This document shows positions 62,114 to 64,000 of a stretch of 64,000 bases of DNA, in pieces. The stretch lies in the NCBI RefSeq assembly GCF_900607225.1, contig NZ_LR027842.1, positions 1,516,865 to 1,580,864 of the forward strand. The letters are read 5' to 3'. Position 1 is the first letter of the stretch; every line of letters starts with the position of its first letter. The position numbers and the translations under genes were made by a program. The DNA comes from [Pseudopropionibacterium] massiliense. Its GTDB lineage: Bacteria > Actinomycetota > Actinomycetes > Propionibacteriales > Propionibacteriaceae. The notes beneath the pieces are model-generated. The model ran no database searches. It had not been told where the DNA came from and saw only the letters and a program-made list of their open reading frames with translations.

Positions 62114-62875
62114 CTAATTCGGTTTGGCGAATTCTGGCACGCGCGGGGAGACGACGGAGTCAACGGAGATTTCCGCCATCTGCTTGATCTCGACTCGCCC
62201 CTGCACTCTGCTGCCCTCCACCTCGCTGACCAGACCTCCCCTGAACCTGGCCCCTGCCTCAAGCGTTGCGGGGTCACCTATGGTCTCGATGACGATGGGT
62301 GTGGTCAGCGGTGTTCCGTCCACCACGATACGCCCCTCCGGGTCACGATCGATCCAGGTGTTTGCCACCACGCGCGTGGAGTCATTGAACTCGATCACCT
62401 CGGAACCGGCGTCACGCAGTTCTTCCAACGCGTCCAGCAGCAGCTCTGGCGTCATGGCTCCCTGGGGGTCCTGAATCGTTATCCGGACACCGGGTCCGGT
62501 CGCCGGAACCGTTCCCGCGATGATCCGCATCTGCTCGATCCGGTGCCTGGTCTCGTCATCAGCCGCCTTGGCCCCCGCTGCTCCGGACGCGAGTCCCTCA
62601 CGAGTCGTCGTAAGCTCTCTGACCTCGGATTCCAGGCGGCGTGTCTCGGCTGAGAGGTTGTCCAGCAGCTGGATCAGGTCCGTGCGACGCAGATTGGAGT
62701 AATCGGGCTGCGAGGCCTGGGAACGCAGGGTCCACACGACGAGAAGGGCCGCCAGGCAGAGTGCCGCGCCGACGATCAGCTGACCGCGACCTGGCTTCAG
62801 GAAGGCACGCCACAATTTGCCGGGTCCTGCCGGTTCGGTCCGTTCGGCGGCACGCCGTGGGGTCTGCTCAGGCAT
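62114..62875 (-). CDS. DUF881 family membrane-associated protein (second copy)
   Basis: A 253-aa protein with a basic cytoplasmic N-terminus, one membrane helix (LIVGAALCLAALLVVWTLRS), a coiled-coil stretch (LLDNLSAETRRLESEVRELT) and the DUF881 domain. That domain is recognisable from GPGVRITIQDPQG, ALEELRDAGSEVIEFNDSTR and IGDPATLEAGARFRGGLVSE. Function unknown; the family is found near cell-division genes in Gram-positives. It starts at ATG 62875, overlapping the end of sbp by 8 nt. Confidence 0.88.
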   Translation of the reverse strand: MPEQTPRRAAERTEPAGPGKLWRAFLKPGRGQLIVGAALCLAALLVVWTLRSQASQPDYSNLRRTDLIQLLDNLSAETRRLESEVRELTTTREGLASGAAGAKAADDETRHRIEQMRIIAGTVPATGPGVRITIQDPQGAMTPELLLDALEELRDAGSEVIEFNDSTRVVANTWIDRDPEGRIVVDGTPLTTPIVIETIGDPATLEAGARFRGGLVSEVEGSRVQGRVEIKQMAEISVDSVVSPRVPEFAKPN

Positions 62876-63200
62876 GAAGCACCGCCCTGCGGATGGCTGC
62901 TGCATTGTTGAAGATACGTATCCCGAGCACCACGACGACCCCGGTGGAAAGCTGGGATCCAACCCCGATCTGGTCACCCACGAAAACGATCAGCCCTGCG
63001 ATGAGAACGTTGGACAGGAACGAGACAACGAACACCCGATCGGAAAAAGTCCCCTCCAACCAAGCGCGGGTTCCTCCGAGGATGGCATCGAGTGCCGCCA
63101 CGATGGCGATGGGCAGATACGGCTGGAGGAACACGGGCAGGACGGGTTCGACCAGCAGCCCGATGACGATTCCGGCTGCAAGCCCGAGCAGTGCCAACAT
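62868..63200 (-). CDS. sbp: Small basic membrane protein (DUF1290)
   Basis: A 110-aa membrane protein with about three helices: LALLGLAAGIVIGLLVEPVL, IAIVAALDAILGG and VFVVSFLSNVLIAGLIVFVG. The ALDAILGGTRAWLEGTFSD segment is the DUF1290 signature. The family is called Sbp after its B. subtilis member beside ftsA/ftsZ. It lies between two DUF881 genes, exactly as in mycobacteria (Rv1823-Rv1825). Function unknown. Confidence 0.9.
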   Translation of the reverse strand: MLALLGLAAGIVIGLLVEPVLPVFLQPYLPIAIVAALDAILGGTRAWLEGTFSDRVFVVSFLSNVLIAGLIVFVGDQIGVGSQLSTGVVVVLGIRIFNNAAAIRRAVLHA

Positions 63201-63211
63201 TCTCTCCTCCT

Positions 63212-63973
63212 TCAGTTCTTGGTGTAGCGGAGCGTCATCGCCGGATCGGCCGGTAGTTTCAGGTCGCCGTTCACCGTTTGAAGCTCGTAGGCGATTCCGT
63301 AGTTGTCATGCAGGTACTGCCACCACACGGCTGCGGGGGTACGGGCGAAACGCGCCTGCATCCGGGCGGGGTCCCCTATGGCTTCCAACACATAGGGCGG
63401 GCTCAAGGAAACGTAATCCACGGTTATGGCGGAACCAGCGGAACGAATGGGAGTGAGGGTTGTGATGCGATGCCCGTTTATCGCAACCGCCTCAGCTCCT
63501 GCCTGCCACATTCCGTTCACCAGACGCGTCAGGTCCGAGTCGTAGATCACTCGGCTGCCATCTGCTGTTTTTTCCGCATCACTGACTCGGGCCCTGATCC
63601 CCGGTCCTGAGACGGCGACGGCTCCAGCCGCGAGCTCGGTTTCTTGCAGGTCGGCCCGAACGCTCGGGTCCGCCACGGTTTCCTGTCGCAGTTGCCTGTT
63701 CTCTGCATCAAGCTCACTCGCCTTGGCCGTGAGGTCGTCGCGGTGCTGCCGTTCCGCAGCGATCCGCGACAGGAGGTCCTCTTTCTCGGCTGCCATCTCA
63801 CTGCGGGAACGGGTGGTTGACATTGCGGCAAGAGCCAGCAACGCGGCAACCAGCAGAAGCGCCAGGGAAGTCACCAAACGGCTGTGTCGCGGAGATGTCG
63901 TGGTCAGGTACTCGGGCTCCATGGCCTCCGAAGCGAGATCGCTCAGGAGGCTCATGCTGGCGTCAGGGCGCAT
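63212..63973 (-). CDS. DUF881 family membrane-associated protein (first copy)
   Basis: A 253-aa paralogue of the other DUF881 protein, of equal length. A cytoplasmic tail, one helix (LVTSLALLLVAALLALAAMS), a coiled coil (AEKEDLLSRIAAERQHRDDL) and the domain core (VSGPGIRARVSDAEK, NGMWQAGAEAVAINGHRITT, YVLEAIGDPARMQARFARTP) are visible. ATG 63973 has AGAGAGG upstream; an in-frame start at 63997 would add eight residues. The window ends 27 bases further on, so genes upstream in this unit cannot be seen. Confidence 0.88.
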   Translation of the reverse strand: MRPDASMSLLSDLASEAMEPEYLTTTSPRHSRLVTSLALLLVAALLALAAMSTTRSRSEMAAEKEDLLSRIAAERQHRDDLTAKASELDAENRQLRQETVADPSVRADLQETELAAGAVAVSGPGIRARVSDAEKTADGSRVIYDSDLTRLVNGMWQAGAEAVAINGHRITTLTPIRSAGSAITVDYVSLSPPYVLEAIGDPARMQARFARTPAAVWWQYLHDNYGIAYELQTVNGDLKLPADPAMTLRYTKN

Positions 63974-64000
63974 TCCGGTCACCTCTCTCGCGTGCAAGTT

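Overview
The window is 64 kb of high-GC, densely coded DNA from an actinobacterium. The best guess is a member of the Propionibacteriaceae (Arachnia/Propionibacterium-like). Markers supporting this are an actinobacterial integration host factor (mihF), a helicase-dead PriA, RbpA, a PAC2 protein, the DUF881/Sbp/GarA/FtsR cluster and a pyrophosphate-dependent phosphofructokinase. Assignment below phylum is inference from gene content, not from a search.

Layout. 0-8.7 kb is a conserved housekeeping run (pyrD end, pyrF, mihF, gmk, rpoZ, metK, priA, fmt, rsmB, rpe); coaBC, usually between rpoZ and metK, is absent. 8.7-15.2 kb holds a convergent PAC2 gene and a three-gene sortase pilus cluster (tip adhesin, shaft pilin, class C sortase) that overlaps straight into nudC and metH. 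16-23.1 kb continues with metH, a HAD phosphatase, trmI, tyrA, cmk and a small YqfO-like protein. 23.1-25.8 kb is an opposing accessory operon (ABC-F ATPase, 137-aa protein, nucleotidyltransferase) that splits the usual cmk-der pair. 25.8-31.4 kb has der, a sulfurtransferase, an NmrA-like oxidoreductase, L-lactate dehydrogenase, an IS481-type remnant and tRNA-Pro(GGG).

31.5-43.2 kb contains an L,D-transpeptidase lipoprotein, a complete six-gene Mrp Na+/H+ antiporter operon, metX-metW, lnt-ppm1 and fxsA, facing rbpA. 43.5-50 kb has a glycerophosphodiesterase, pyridoxal kinase, an HTH-MurA fusion, lpdA, a 43-residue Cys-rich protein coupled to a CsoR-family regulator, and an Eis-type acetyltransferase. 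50.2-52.6 kb is a family 3 glycoside hydrolase broken by a 61-nt partial duplication. 52.6-53.6 kb is an AT-richer patch with a zinc-ribbon membrane protein. 53.6-64 kb has yggS, an amidohydrolase, a Sua5/YciO protein, two TadE-like proteins, PPi-PFK, and the reverse-strand run DUF881-sbp-DUF881-garA-ftsR-DUF151-merR-yhjD, which reaches the window end.

Themes. Methionine and one-carbon metabolism recurs (metK, metH, metX, metW, fmt). Envelope functions recur too (pilus, L,D-transpeptidase, lnt/ppm1, MurA paralogue, Mrp). The observations most worth following are the repeat-disrupted GH3 gene, the ABC-F/137-aa/nucleotidyltransferase operon with a possible attenuator leader, the DNA-binding MurA fusion with a palindrome in front of it, and the tiny Cys-rich protein upstream of the CsoR-like regulator.
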